DNA from: Bacteroidota bacterium
Lineage (GTDB): Bacteria; Bacteroidota; Bacteroidia; Chitinophagales; Chitinophagaceae
DNA length: 64,000 nt
Reading direction: 5' to 3'
Assembly (NCBI GenBank): GCA_023386555.1
Contig: JAEWJK010000009.1
Location: 209,245-273,244 of the forward strand
Positions within the stretch are counted from its first letter, which is position 1. Every line of letters starts with the position of its first letter. The position numbers were made by a program, and so were the translations under genes. Positions 8,935 through 16,741 of this stretch are shown here, one piece after another. The notes beneath the pieces were generated by a model. It did no database searches, was not told the DNA's origin, and worked only from the letters and a program-made list of their open reading frames with translations.

Positions 8935-8963
8935 GAACGTACAAGTGAGTGACACAACGAAAG
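8935..8963 (+). repeat. Dispersed intergenic repeat, copy 1
   Basis: This is a full copy of the dispersed element with core GTACAAGTGAGTGACACAAC, flanked by GAAC on the left and GAAAG on the right. It lies inside the rpsD-rpoA spacer, immediately after the heptad tract, so it is transcribed within a ribosomal operon. Other full copies are at 11936, 19240 and 34448, and near-full ones at 35642 and 41731. Confidence 0.85.
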
Positions 8964-9020
8964 ATCATCAACGATATTCAGCTGGCACCATCATTCATCA
9001 AACTAAAACACGAAGTATAA

Positions 9021-10019
9021 ATGGCAATTTTAAACTTCCAGAAGCCCGACAAGATCGTTCTTCAGAAAGCAACCGATTTTGAAGGTCAATTCGAATTCCG
9101 TCCGTTAGAGCCAGGATTTGGTTTAACAATCGGAAACGCACTTCGCAGAGTATTATTAAGCTCATTAGAAGGTTATGCAATCGTTGGTATCAAGATAGAA
9201 GGTGTAGACCACGAATTTGCTACTATCAAAGGCATTACTGAAGATGTTACTGAGATCATTCTTAACCTGAAGCAGGTTCGTTTTAAGAAGAATGTAGATC
9301 ATGATGTTCCTACTGAACGTATCAATCTTTCAGTAAAAGGAAGAACTGAGTTCACAGCCGGCATGATCGGTGAATTGAGCCAGAGTTTCCAGGTAATGAA
9401 TCCAGAGTTGCTCATCAGCACAATGGACGTTACTTCTAAGTTGGATATTGAACTTACTATCGCAAAAGGTAGAGGTTATGTTCCTGCTGAAGAAAACAAG
9501 CAAAAAGATGCTGCATTCGGTTGGATCGCTATAGATTCTATCCATACACCAATCAAGAATGTAAGATATTCTATAGAGAACTATCGTGTAGAACAAAGAA
9601 CAGATTACGAAAAACTGATCTTAGATGTTGCTACTGATGGTACTATTCATCCTGAAGAAGCTGTTAAGCAGGCTTCAAGAATTTTGATCCAGCATTTGAT
9701 GATCATCACTGATGAGAACATCACTTTCGACAACAAAGAAGATAAGAAAGAAGATGTGGTTGATGAACAAGTGTTACAGCTTAGAAAAGTATTGAAAACT
9801 CCGTTGGAAGATCTTGATCTTTCAGTACGTGCCTTCAACTGTTTGAAAGCTGCCAAGATCAATTCTTTGAGTGAACTGGTACAATACGAACAGGAAGACT
9901 TAATGAAGTTCAGAAACTTTGGTCAGAAATCACTGGCTGAGATTGACCAGGTATTGAATGAAAGAGGTCTTAGCTTCGGAATGGATCTGCACAAATTAGG
10001 ATTAGATAATTTAGATTAA
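9021..10019 (+). CDS. rpoA: DNA-directed RNA polymerase subunit alpha
   Basis: The 332-residue protein has the amino-terminal assembly domain (FEFRPLEPGFGLTIGNALRRVLLSSLEGYA, residues about 25-55, which dimerises and binds beta/beta') and the carboxy-terminal domain (about 255-320: VRAFNCLKAAKINSLSELV, then RNFGQKSLAEI), which contacts promoter DNA and activators. The acidic linker (KEDKKEDVVDEQ, about 240) joins them. Position between rpsD and rplQ is standard. A strong hairpin with a U-run directly after the stop could partly uncouple rplQ from it. Confidence 0.98.
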   Translation: MAILNFQKPDKIVLQKATDFEGQFEFRPLEPGFGLTIGNALRRVLLSSLEGYAIVGIKIEGVDHEFATIKGITEDVTEIILNLKQVRFKKNVDHDVPTERINLSVKGRTEFTAGMIGELSQSFQVMNPELLISTMDVTSKLDIELTIAKGRGYVPAEENKQKDAAFGWIAIDSIHTPIKNVRYSIENYRVEQRTDYEKLILDVATDGTIHPEEAVKQASRILIQHLMIITDENITFDNKEDKKEDVVDEQVLQLRKVLKTPLEDLDLSVRAFNCLKAAKINSLSELVQYEQEDLMKFRNFGQKSLAEIDQVLNERGLSFGMDLHKLGLDNLD

Positions 10020-10068
10020 TGAGTTTTGAGTCTTGAGTTTCTGGTTTGAAGTTCAAGGCTCAACTTTT
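10020..10068 (+). repeat. Heptad tract after rpoA
   Basis: From the base after the stop codon the sequence runs in 7-bp steps: TGAGTTT, TGAGTCT, TGAGTTT, CTGGTTT and further degenerate units to AACTTTT. The later units are partly complementary to the first ones, which creates the terminator-like hairpin annotated next. Confidence 0.75.
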
Positions 10069-10072
10069 TTTA
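10026..10072 (+). terminator. Rho-independent terminator between rpoA and rplQ
   Basis: TTGAGTCTTGAGTT (10026-10039) can pair along its full 14 bases with AGTTCAAGGCTCAA (10050-10063), using three G-U pairs, with a 10-base loop and a run of seven Ts right after. This has the form of an intrinsic terminator and arises from the heptad tract. It would reduce read-through into rplQ unless rplQ has its own promoter. Confidence 0.65.
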
Positions 10073-10078
10073 TAAGTA

Positions 10079-10106
10079 CGCTACAATTCCTTGACACGGT
10101 GTAGCG
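10079..10106 (+). other. Inverted repeat CGCTACA/TGTAGCG upstream of rplQ
   Basis: CGCTACA (10079-10085) is exactly complementary to TGTAGCG (10100-10106) across a 14-base loop, followed 3 bases later by a run of six Ts. It may be a second weak terminator or a protein site in front of rplQ; nothing decides between them. Confidence 0.4.
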
Positions 10107-10133
10107 GAATTTTTTGAATCACTGGTTTGGAGA

Positions 10134-10168
10134 ACTACTAAACTGTCAACTCTAAACTATAAACTTTA
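10134..10168 (+). repeat. Heptad tract immediately upstream of rplQ
   Basis: Five in-phase 7-bp units, four of them AACTnTA/C-like (for example AACTCTA and AACTATA at 10148-10161), end 5 bases before the rplQ ATG. The tract therefore forms the ribosome-binding region of rplQ. Confidence 0.75.
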
Positions 10169-10173
10169 AAGTC

Positions 10174-10698
10174 ATGCGTCACGGAGACAAAATCAAAAAC
10201 CTCGGCCGTAAGAAGGCACACAGGGAGGCATTGCTGTCAAACTTAGCTACAGCATTGATCACACACAAACGTATCGTTACTACTCTTACAAAAGCAAAAG
10301 CTCTAAGAGTGTATATCGAACCATTGATCACTAAAACAAAGTACAACGAAACCAAAGAGCAGATTATGCATAACAGCAGGATCGTGTTCAGCCATCTTCA
10401 GGATAACTCAGCAGTGAAAGAATTGTTCTCTGTTGTAGGACCTAAAGTAGCTGGTCGTCCTGGTGGTTACACTAGGATCATTAAATTAGGTATTCGTCCA
10501 GGTGATAATGGTGAGAAAGCAATGATTGAGTTGGTTGATTTCAACGAGATCTACGGTAAAGGGGTTGACAAATCAGCTGAACCAGCTAAGAAAACTAGAA
10601 GAAGCCGTAGTACTGCAAAAAAAGCTACTGCTAAATCTGAAGAAGCTACACCAGCAGCTGAAGCAACAACTGAAGAAGCTCCTAAAACAGAAGAATAA
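10174..10698 (+). CDS. rplQ: 50S ribosomal protein L17 with Ala/Glu-rich extension
   Basis: Residues 1-120 are a normal L17: RHGDKIKNLGRKKAHREALLSNLATALI, then VGPKVAGRPGGYTRIIKLG and DNGEKAMIELVDF. Residues from about 125 form a low-complexity tail, first basic (KKTRRSRSTAKKATAK), then acidic and Ala-rich to the end at EAPKTEE. Such tails are common in Bacteroidota L17 and are likely disordered. L17 surrounds the peptide exit region of the large subunit. The gene ends the ribosomal cluster and is followed by a clear terminator. Confidence 0.97.
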   Translation: MRHGDKIKNLGRKKAHREALLSNLATALITHKRIVTTLTKAKALRVYIEPLITKTKYNETKEQIMHNSRIVFSHLQDNSAVKELFSVVGPKVAGRPGGYTRIIKLGIRPGDNGEKAMIELVDFNEIYGKGVDKSAEPAKKTRRSRSTAKKATAKSEEATPAAEATTEEAPKTEE

Positions 10699-10725
10699 GA
10701 ATGTTGAAAAGTTTCACATAAGAAA

Positions 10726-10752
10726 GGGCAGAACATTGGTTCTGCCTTTTTT
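10726..10752 (+). terminator. Rho-independent terminator after rplQ
   Basis: GGCAGAAC (10727-10734) pairs perfectly with GTTCTGCC (10739-10746) around the loop ATTG and is followed by six Ts. It closes the ribosomal transcription unit 28 bases after the rplQ stop, ahead of carA. Confidence 0.9.
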
Positions 10753-10778
10753 ATTTTGCACTCAATTAATCTCCATAA

Positions 10779-11879
10779 ATGTCAAACACTACCCAGCCAG
10801 CAATTTTAGTTTTAGAAGATGGAAATGTTTTTAAAGGATGTGCTTTTGGTAAGATAGGGACAACGACAGGTGAGATCTGCTTTAACACTGGTATGACGGG
10901 TTACCAGGAAGTGTTTACCGATCCAAGTTATTACGGACAGGTGCTCATCATGAATAATGTGCACGTAGGCAATTACGGTGTGAATGATGCAGATATTGAA
11001 AGTGATTCAGTTAAGATCAAAGGATTGATATGTAGAAATCTTGAAGAACAATTCAGCCGTTTTATGGCAAAAGGTTCGTTAGATGAGTACCTGAAGAAAA
11101 ACAATATCGTTGCAATAGAAGATGTAGATACAAGGGCATTAGTGGCTCACGTAAGGCAAAAAGGAGCTATGAACTGCATCATATCTTCTGACGAGATGGA
11201 TATTGAAAAACTTAAGAAGCAATTAGCTGATGTTCCAAATATGGCCGGACTTGAATTGGCAAGTGTAGTAAGCACGGAAAAAGAATATGAGTTAGGTGAT
11301 ACCAGTTCTCCGATTAAAGTGGCAGTACTCGATTTCGGCGTTAAGAAACATATTCTTGATTGTTTAGTGCAAAGAGGTGCTCATGTTAAAGTGCATCCTG
11401 CAAAAACACCGGTTAGCAGGTTGAAAGAATTTAATCCGAATGGATATTTCATCAGCAACGGTCCTGGTGATCCTGCAGCAATGGATTATGCCGTGAATAC
11501 TGTGAAGGAATTAATGAATGAAAACAAACCAATGTTCGGTATTTGTTTAGGGCATCAATTACTTGCTTTGGCAAATGGTGTTGATACTTTCAAAATGCAT
11601 CATGGACATAGAGGATTAAATCATCCTGTAAAAAATCTTGTTACCGGTCAATGTGAGATCACCACACAAAATCATGGCTTTGGCGTAAATCCTGAATCAA
11701 TAAAAAACAATCCCAATCTTGAGATCACTCATGTTAATCTCAATGATGGTTCTATTGAAGGCATACGAGTGAAAGGCAAACCTGCGTTTAGTGTACAATA
11801 CCATCCTGAAAGTACTCCTGGTCCACACGACAGCAGGTATTTGTTTGATGAGTTTGTGGAGATGATGAAAGCAAATTAG
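10779..11879 (+). CDS. carA: Carbamoyl-phosphate synthase small subunit
   Basis: The 366-residue protein has the amino-terminal CarA domain (LEDGNVFKGCAFGKIGTTTGEICFNTGMTGYQE, about residues 10-42) and a class I glutamine amidotransferase domain: FISNGPGDPA, the nucleophile in MFGICLGHQLLA, the HHGHRGLNHPV segment and the dyad His-Glu in VQYHPEST. It releases ammonia from glutamine for the large subunit CarB, which is not in the window. The product feeds pyrimidine and arginine synthesis; pyrB and pyrR lie about 20 kb downstream. It follows rplQ across a terminator, so it is probably transcribed from its own promoter. Confidence 0.97.
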   Translation: MSNTTQPAILVLEDGNVFKGCAFGKIGTTTGEICFNTGMTGYQEVFTDPSYYGQVLIMNNVHVGNYGVNDADIESDSVKIKGLICRNLEEQFSRFMAKGSLDEYLKKNNIVAIEDVDTRALVAHVRQKGAMNCIISSDEMDIEKLKKQLADVPNMAGLELASVVSTEKEYELGDTSSPIKVAVLDFGVKKHILDCLVQRGAHVKVHPAKTPVSRLKEFNPNGYFISNGPGDPAAMDYAVNTVKELMNENKPMFGICLGHQLLALANGVDTFKMHHGHRGLNHPVKNLVTGQCEITTQNHGFGVNPESIKNNPNLEITHVNLNDGSIEGIRVKGKPAFSVQYHPESTPGPHDSRYLFDEFVEMMKAN

Positions 11880-11935
11880 CCAATTTGATGATGTGATACT
11901 TTGATAATGAGACCAGCAGCAGAATCGCTATTGGA

Positions 11936-11963
11936 CTTCGTTGTGTCACTCACTTGTACGTTC
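11936..11963 (-). repeat. Dispersed intergenic repeat, copy 2
   Basis: Full copy on the minus strand (plus strand reads CTTCGTTGTGTCACTCACTT onward to GTACGTTC). It lies between the convergent ends of carA and the RelE-like toxin. The bases just after carA (11882-11910) show a loose 7-bp period of TTTGATG-like words. Confidence 0.85.
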
Positions 11964-11999
11964 TGTAGTTACCTCATCACTGCTATAAAATAAGAGATA

Positions 12000-12281
12000 C
12001 TATAAATTTTGACTTCGTTGTTTCAGTTTATGAATTACAATGTGGTCTTTGGTAATGGAATAAATAAGGATATAAGACTTGGTAACTAAGGTTTTTCTAA
12101 ATCTTGAATGGGAGGAACTTTTAAACCCAATGTAAGGCTGCTTTTGTAAAAGTTGAACTTTTAGCTCCAGAGCTTTGGAAAATCTATCCAAAACTTCTTT
12201 CGGCCAATTGTCTTTCAGGTAAATTACAATTTCCCAAAAATTAGATTTGGCAACCGTAGTCCAAACTACTTCTTTTTCCAT
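12000..12281 (-). CDS. RelE/ParE-family toxin
   Basis: The 93-residue protein begins EKEVVWTTVAKSNFWEIVIYLKDNWPKEVLDRFSKALELKVQLL and contains QPYIGFKSSSHSRFRKTLVTKSYILIYSI, which has the length and strand pattern of the RelE/ParE fold. Its start overlaps the end of the antitoxin gene by 16 bases, so the two are co-translated. Family members either cleave mRNA in the ribosome or poison gyrase; the sequence alone does not decide which, although the WxxxxYL helix recalls ParE. Confidence 0.8.
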   Translation of the reverse strand: MEKEVVWTTVAKSNFWEIVIYLKDNWPKEVLDRFSKALELKVQLLQKQPYIGFKSSSHSRFRKTLVTKSYILIYSITKDHIVIHKLKQRSQNL

Positions 12282-12499
12282 TTCTCAAAATCTTTCATCA
12301 GGTTGCTATGCGAAATGAAATTTCCTTTATTGTATTCTGTTTCTGACTCTAACACAAGATTCTTATCCTCTTCACTTAAATCATCCCACCAATCTTTAAT
12401 CAGGGTTGATTGCAACACAGCTTTTGCCTCTTCCAAAAGAATTTCATTATCACATCTATCAATTAGTTGATGTAGTTCTGTTTTTATATGCTCATTCAT
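12266..12499 (-). CDS. Antitoxin paired with the RelE/ParE-like toxin
   Basis: This is a 77-residue, mainly helical and strongly charged protein. It has IDRCDNEILLEEAKAVLQ, then WWDDLSEEDKNLVLES and the basic end LMKDFEKWKKK. Short proteins with this layout (a helix plus a D-D-L-S/T-E-E-linker) precede RelE/ParE toxins in many Bacteroidota. It is first in the pair and overlaps the toxin start by 16 bases. No ribbon-helix-helix motif is obvious, so DNA binding is unproven. Confidence 0.75.
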   Translation of the reverse strand: MNEHIKTELHQLIDRCDNEILLEEAKAVLQSTLIKDWWDDLSEEDKNLVLESETEYNKGNFISHSNLMKDFEKWKKK

Positions 12500-12807
12500 T
12501 TTGATGAGATTTACTTAAAGTTACGGCTTTTGATTAATAGAATTCCTCCAGCACAAGAGTGCGACGCAACCACAGTTTCATAGCAGCACTAGCCTATGCT
12601 CCAACATTAAAATTTTCACAATCCTTTCGTTTGAGAAAATATCTCAGTAAATTACATCTAAGGCATAAATCCATGGATGGGTTATTCTACGCTTAATTAT
12701 CATTTCTAAAGCTGACAAGGCTCATATTTTCTGTTTTACGGCAACTCTACCTTCAATTGCAAATCGTTCTTTGGCAATTATAATTTCTCACTCATAAAAC
12801 CTTTGTT
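12500..12807. other. Gene-free 308-base spacer with a variant dispersed repeat
   Basis: This is the divergent spacer between the antitoxin and the EF-G paralogue. It holds a copy of the shorter repeat variant at 12551-12570 (CACAAGAGTGCGACGCAAC). The rest is A+T-rich; no open frame, tRNA or strong hairpin is seen, and no clear TAnnTTTG box could be placed at a sensible distance from the EF-G start. Confidence 0.6.
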
Positions 12808-14943
12808 ATGCCAGAATTTGATACCGCTCACGTCAAAAACATTGTGCTGCTTGGACACTCGGGCAGTGGAAAAACGACTCTAGCAGAAAGTATGCTGATG
12901 GAAGCCGGAGCCATTCATCGTCGTGGATCCATAGAAGAAAAAAATACAGTTGGTGATTATACAGACCTTGAAAAAGAACGAGGGAATACCATCTTCTCCA
13001 AACTAATGCATGCTCCGTGGAAAGGTTATAAAATAAACATTATTGATACACCGGGCTTTGATGATTTTACCGGGGAAGTGATCTCTGCATTACGGGTAGC
13101 CGATACTGGTGTGATGGTGCTTAACACAAGCATTGGTGTGGAAGTAGCCAATGATGTGATCTGGGAATACACTGAGAAATTTAAAACACCAATGCTGTTC
13201 CTGGCAAATCAAATTGATCATCCAAAAGCAGAATTTGATAGAACAGTTCAGGAAGCAAAAGCGCATTTCGGAAACAATGTGGTGGTTGTGCAATATCCAT
13301 TAAATGCAGGTCTTGGTTTCAATGCCATTATCGATGTGCTTAACATGGTGATGTATGAATACATTGATGGAGTAGCAAAACCAAAAAAGCTTCCTATCCC
13401 TGATTCAGAAAGAGAGAAGGCAGAAACACTGCATAAAGAATTGATCGAAGCCATTGCATCGAACGATGAAGGCTTGATGGAAAAATATTTTGATAAAGGT
13501 GAATTGACCGAAGATGAAATGAGAGAAGGTCTGCATATATCAATGATAAAGCATGACCTGTTTCCTTTATTCTGTGCTTCAGGTTTACAAGATAGAGGTG
13601 TGGTGAGATTGATGAGTTATATAGATAACGTATGTCCTTCTGCCAATGAAATGCCACCACAAAAAACAATTGATGGTAAGGATCTGTCTTGTGATGCAAA
13701 AGGACCAGCCTGCATTTTTGTGTATAAAACAGTGAGCGAACCACATATTGGTGAATTGAGTTTCTTCAAGGTATTTTCCGGAGTAGTGAAGTCGGGAATG
13801 GAACTGGTGAATGAAACAACCAACACCTCTGAAAAACTCAACCAGTTATTTATCGTTGAAGGAAATAAACGTACTGCTATAAACGAATTGGCAGCAGGTG
13901 ATATTGGTGCAACACTCAAACTAAAAAATACGCATACCAATAACACATTGCACGAAAAAGGCAAGAATCTTGAATTGCAGCCTATCATTTTTCCTGAGAC
14001 GGTAATGAGCATAGCTATTGTAAATAATAAAAAAGGTGAGGAGGAAAAACTGGCTGCAGCATTACATCAATTAAAAGAAGAAGATCCAACATTGCATGTA
14101 GAAGTATCTGCAGAATTGGGGCAAACATTATTGCACTGCATGGGTGATATGCACTTGGCAGTTATAAAATGGAAATTGCAGAATCAATATCATCTTGATA
14201 TCGCATTTAGCAAACCAAAGGTTGCTTATAGAGAAACCATTCGAAAATCTGCTGATGCAACTTACAGGCATAAAAAGCAATCAGGTGGAGCTGGACAGTT
14301 TGGTGAAGTAACCATTAGAATCGAGCCATGGACAGAGAACATGACAGAACCTGCGGGATTGAATGTTAGAGGAAAAGACATTCATAATCTTCCATGGGGT
14401 GGTAAGTTGGTTTATTATAATTGTATTGTAGGTGGTGTGATCGATCAGCGTTTTCTCCCGTCTATTCTAAAAGGTATTATGGAAAAAATGCATAATGGTC
14501 CACTCACTGGTTCATACGCAAGAGATATTCGTGTATCTGTTTATGATGGAAAGATGCATGCAGTTGATAGTAATGATATGGCTTTTAAAACTGCAGGTAT
14601 GATGGCATTTAAAGAAGCGTTTCAACAAGCCGATCCTCAATTGCTGGAACCAGTTTATAGTGTTGAAGTACTATGTCCGGATGAGTTAACAGGAAACATT
14701 ATGGGTGATCTGCAAACAAGAAGAGGAATGGTTGAAGGATTCGATACTGAAGGTCATTTTACTGTTGTAAAAGCGAAAGTGCCTTATGCTGATATGTATG
14801 GATATGCATCTTCACTGAGAAGTTTAACCCAAGGCAGAGCAAGATTCAGAATGAAGTTTTTTGATTATGCACCGGTTCCATTTGAGCTTCAGAAAAAACT
14901 AATAGAATCGTATCGTAAAGAAGAAGAATTAATGGAAGCCTGA
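12808..14943 (+). CDS. EF-G paralogue (EF-G2 type) with altered GTPase motifs
   Basis: The 711-residue protein has the full EF-G domain order. G1 is intact (GHSGSGKT, 16-23). G2 reads RGNTI (58-62) instead of RGITI. G3 reads DTPGFDDF (80-87), with Phe where the catalytic His of DTPGHVDF should be. G4 reads NQID (134-137) instead of NKxD. Domains II-V follow, with domain IV HKKQSGGAGQFGEV near 490 and the carboxy-terminal EF2 fold. Loss of the catalytic His and of the G4 Lys suggests slow or absent GTP hydrolysis. A Bacteroides EF-G paralogue without GTPase activity has been described; this protein looks like that type, not the housekeeping factor, which should be encoded elsewhere. It has its own terminator. 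Confidence 0.9.
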   Translation: MPEFDTAHVKNIVLLGHSGSGKTTLAESMLMEAGAIHRRGSIEEKNTVGDYTDLEKERGNTIFSKLMHAPWKGYKINIIDTPGFDDFTGEVISALRVADTGVMVLNTSIGVEVANDVIWEYTEKFKTPMLFLANQIDHPKAEFDRTVQEAKAHFGNNVVVVQYPLNAGLGFNAIIDVLNMVMYEYIDGVAKPKKLPIPDSEREKAETLHKELIEAIASNDEGLMEKYFDKGELTEDEMREGLHISMIKHDLFPLFCASGLQDRGVVRLMSYIDNVCPSANEMPPQKTIDGKDLSCDAKGPACIFVYKTVSEPHIGELSFFKVFSGVVKSGMELVNETTNTSEKLNQLFIVEGNKRTAINELAAGDIGATLKLKNTHTNNTLHEKGKNLELQPIIFPETVMSIAIVNNKKGEEEKLAAALHQLKEEDPTLHVEVSAELGQTLLHCMGDMHLAVIKWKLQNQYHLDIAFSKPKVAYRETIRKSADATYRHKKQSGGAGQFGEVTIRIEPWTENMTEPAGLNVRGKDIHNLPWGGKLVYYNCIVGGVIDQRFLPSILKGIMEKMHNGPLTGSYARDIRVSVYDGKMHAVDSNDMAFKTAGMMAFKEAFQQADPQLLEPVYSVEVLCPDELTGNIMGDLQTRRGMVEGFDTEGHFTVVKAKVPYADMYGYASSLRSLTQGRARFRMKFFDYAPVPFELQKKLIESYRKEEELMEA

Positions 14944-14969
14944 TTTTTGTGGGTGAGTGTAGAAAGAGA

Positions 14970-15000
14970 GAAGTCCTGTGAAAGCAGGACTTCTGTTTTT
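14970..15000 (+). terminator. Rho-independent terminator after the EF-G paralogue
   Basis: GAAGTCCTG (14970-14978) pairs perfectly with CAGGACTTC (14985-14993) around a 6-base loop, followed by TGTTTTT. It ends 16 bases before the next gene. Confidence 0.9.
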
Positions 15001-15003
15001 AGC

Positions 15004-15011
15004 TACATTTG
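15004..15011 (+). promoter_or_regulatory. Candidate -7 box before the phosphodiester glycosidase gene
   Basis: TACATTTG fits the TAnnTTTG consensus directly after the terminator, but it ends only 4 bases before the ATG at 15016 and has no TTG at the expected -33 distance. It would make a nearly leaderless message, so support is weak. Confidence 0.3.
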
Positions 15012-15015
15012 ATAA

Positions 15016-15984
15016 ATGAGATCATTTCTGTTTTTATTCTTGTTCATTTCCTATACATCCTCAGCCCAATTAACGTGGAAGAATGTCGATTCATTGTTTC
15101 AACCTTTACCTGTTTCTGTACATGTGTATATGACAAATGATAGCATGTTTGATGGTAAACCAAACATTGCATATTATGTAATTGCTGATCTGAAAGATAA
15201 AAAACTCGATTTTACTGCAGATACATCAATGAACAGGAGATTAACACCTACCCAGTTCTACATAAAGAATGATCAGCCATTAGTTGTAGTAAATTGTACT
15301 TTCTTTTCGTTTGAAACAAATAGAAACCTTAACATAGTAATCAGAAACAAAAAATTGCTTTCCTACAATATTAATAAAGTGAAGGTGAAGCAAGCTGATA
15401 GTTCAATTAAAGAACAATTTGTCTTTCACGGTGCAATCGGAATTAATAAGAGAAGAAAATCTGATGTTGCCTGGATTCAAACCGATAGTTTGAAAAAATT
15501 TGCTTTTGCGTCTCAAATTCCTGTTACTAGTACTCATGGAAATTTTTTTAGAAAGGATCCGAGCACAGGAAAAAGCATTCCACTCGGAGGCTCTGTTAGC
15601 AATTTCAGTAAATGGAAAATGAAAACTGCAGTAGGAGGTGGACCAGTTCTTTTACAAAATGGAGAAATAAAGATTACAAATAATGAAGAAAGAAAATTCA
15701 TGGCTAAAGCGATAAATGATAAACATCCCAGGACTGCCATGGGTTATACAAAAGATAACAAGCTTATTATTCTTGTTGTGCAGGGAAGATTTCCTAATAC
15801 TGCTGAAGGTGTTACATTAACGCAGGAAGCACAAATATTAAAAGACCTGGGGTGTGTAGAAGCTTTGAACTTAGATGGTGGAGGAAGTTCCTGTTTACTT
15901 ATTAACGGTAAAGAAACGATCACACCTTCAGATAAAGGTCTGCAAAGATCTATACCTGCAGTATTTATGATCAAGACAAAGTAA
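15016..15984 (+). CDS. Secreted phosphodiester glycosidase (NAGPA/DUF2233) family protein
   Basis: The 322-residue protein has a signal peptide ending near SYTSSAQ (residue 18). The mature part contains the NAGPA-domain landmarks: VVNCTFFSFETNRNLN, a Gly-rich segment AVGGGPVLLQNGEI, HPRTAMGYT, and the conserved tail ALNLDGGGSSCLLINGKE followed by RSIPAVFMI. The family includes the enzyme that uncovers mannose-6-phosphate signals and many bacterial exopolysaccharide-related proteins. The exact substrate here is unknown. It stands alone between a terminator and a repeat-containing spacer. Confidence 0.85.
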   Translation: MRSFLFLFLFISYTSSAQLTWKNVDSLFQPLPVSVHVYMTNDSMFDGKPNIAYYVIADLKDKKLDFTADTSMNRRLTPTQFYIKNDQPLVVVNCTFFSFETNRNLNIVIRNKKLLSYNINKVKVKQADSSIKEQFVFHGAIGINKRRKSDVAWIQTDSLKKFAFASQIPVTSTHGNFFRKDPSTGKSIPLGGSVSNFSKWKMKTAVGGGPVLLQNGEIKITNNEERKFMAKAINDKHPRTAMGYTKDNKLIILVVQGRFPNTAEGVTLTQEAQILKDLGCVEALNLDGGGSSCLLINGKETITPSDKGLQRSIPAVFMIKTK

Positions 15985-15990
15985 TTTCCA

Positions 15991-16016
15991 GTCATTGCGA
16001 GATACGAAGCAATCTC
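15991..16016 (+). repeat. Short palindromic repeat (GTCATTGCGAG family)
   Basis: GTCATTGCGAG is followed by ATACGAAGCAATCTC; ATTGC and GCAAT can pair across the middle. This resembles a repeat family seen in intergenic DNA of many bacteria, from memory. Further on, GCTGAAA faces TTTCAGC (about 16047-16078). The remaining spacer to 16203 is A+T-rich, with a loose 7-bp repetition of GATTAGA. Confidence 0.55.
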
Positions 16017-16203
16017 ACTTATTCGTTCAACTCTTTATTCAACCGGCTGAAATCCTTGCTACAGCTGCTTTTCAGCAATCCTCTGCTAATAATATATTCT
16101 GGGGAATACTAATTCCGTTGGCATGGTTTTTTATAAATCTTATTCAGATTAGAATTATAACAAGAAAGGATTAGAACAAAAGATTAGAATAAACTAAATA
16201 TCT

Positions 16204-16728
16204 ATGAAAACCACGTTGTTGTTTGCATTGCTTACACTCACTTTTATGGGCATATTCTATGCCTGCACAAAAGGAAGTGCTGAATCAGGCTCAGCAACTA
16301 CTTTCAAGGTAAATCTTACCGATAATCCCCTTGCTGCACAGGAAGTCAACATTGACTTAAAAGAAGTTAGAGTAAATTTTAAGGAAGGTTCTGAACAATG
16401 GTTCGTACTTAAAACGAATTCTGGTATCTATAACTTGTTAGATTTTCAGAATGGTGCAGATACAACTATTGCAACAGGCATAATAACAGAAGGTAATATA
16501 ACAGAGTTAAGATTGGTATTGGGAGCGAATAATAGTGTAAAGATGAACGATGTGGTGTACCCACTGACAATTCCCAGCGGCTCAGAGACAGGATTAAAGA
16601 TTAAGCTAGGCCAGAATTTTAAAAAGGGAAATGAACAGGAAGTAACAATTGATTTTGACGCTGCATTGTCAGTGCACCAAACAGAGAATGGAACGTATGT
16701 ATTGAAACCGGTATTGAAACTAAAGTAA
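16204..16728 (+). CDS. DUF4382 domain lipoprotein
   Basis: The 174-residue protein has a lipoprotein signal (GIFYAC, Cys at about residue 21). The mature domain, TFKVNLTDNPLAAQEVNIDLKEVRVNF, then W(F)VLKTNSGIYNLLDFQNG, ITELRLVLG and VTIDFDAALSVHQTENGTYVLKPVLKL, is the typical DUF4382 beta-sandwich with its D-x-P and V-N-I-x-I-x-x-V patterns. It is predicted to be membrane-anchored on the periplasmic side or the surface. The function of the family is not known to me. It converges on the ROK gene with a 13-base gap. Confidence 0.85.
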   Translation: MKTTLLFALLTLTFMGIFYACTKGSAESGSATTFKVNLTDNPLAAQEVNIDLKEVRVNFKEGSEQWFVLKTNSGIYNLLDFQNGADTTIATGIITEGNITELRLVLGANNSVKMNDVVYPLTIPSGSETGLKIKLGQNFKKGNEQEVTIDFDAALSVHQTENGTYVLKPVLKLK

Positions 16729-16741
16729 GGATTTTTTCTTT

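Noticed and set aside
12500..12807. Unannotated gene before the EF-G paralogue
   Set aside because: No open frame of useful length with a plausible start is present on either strand.
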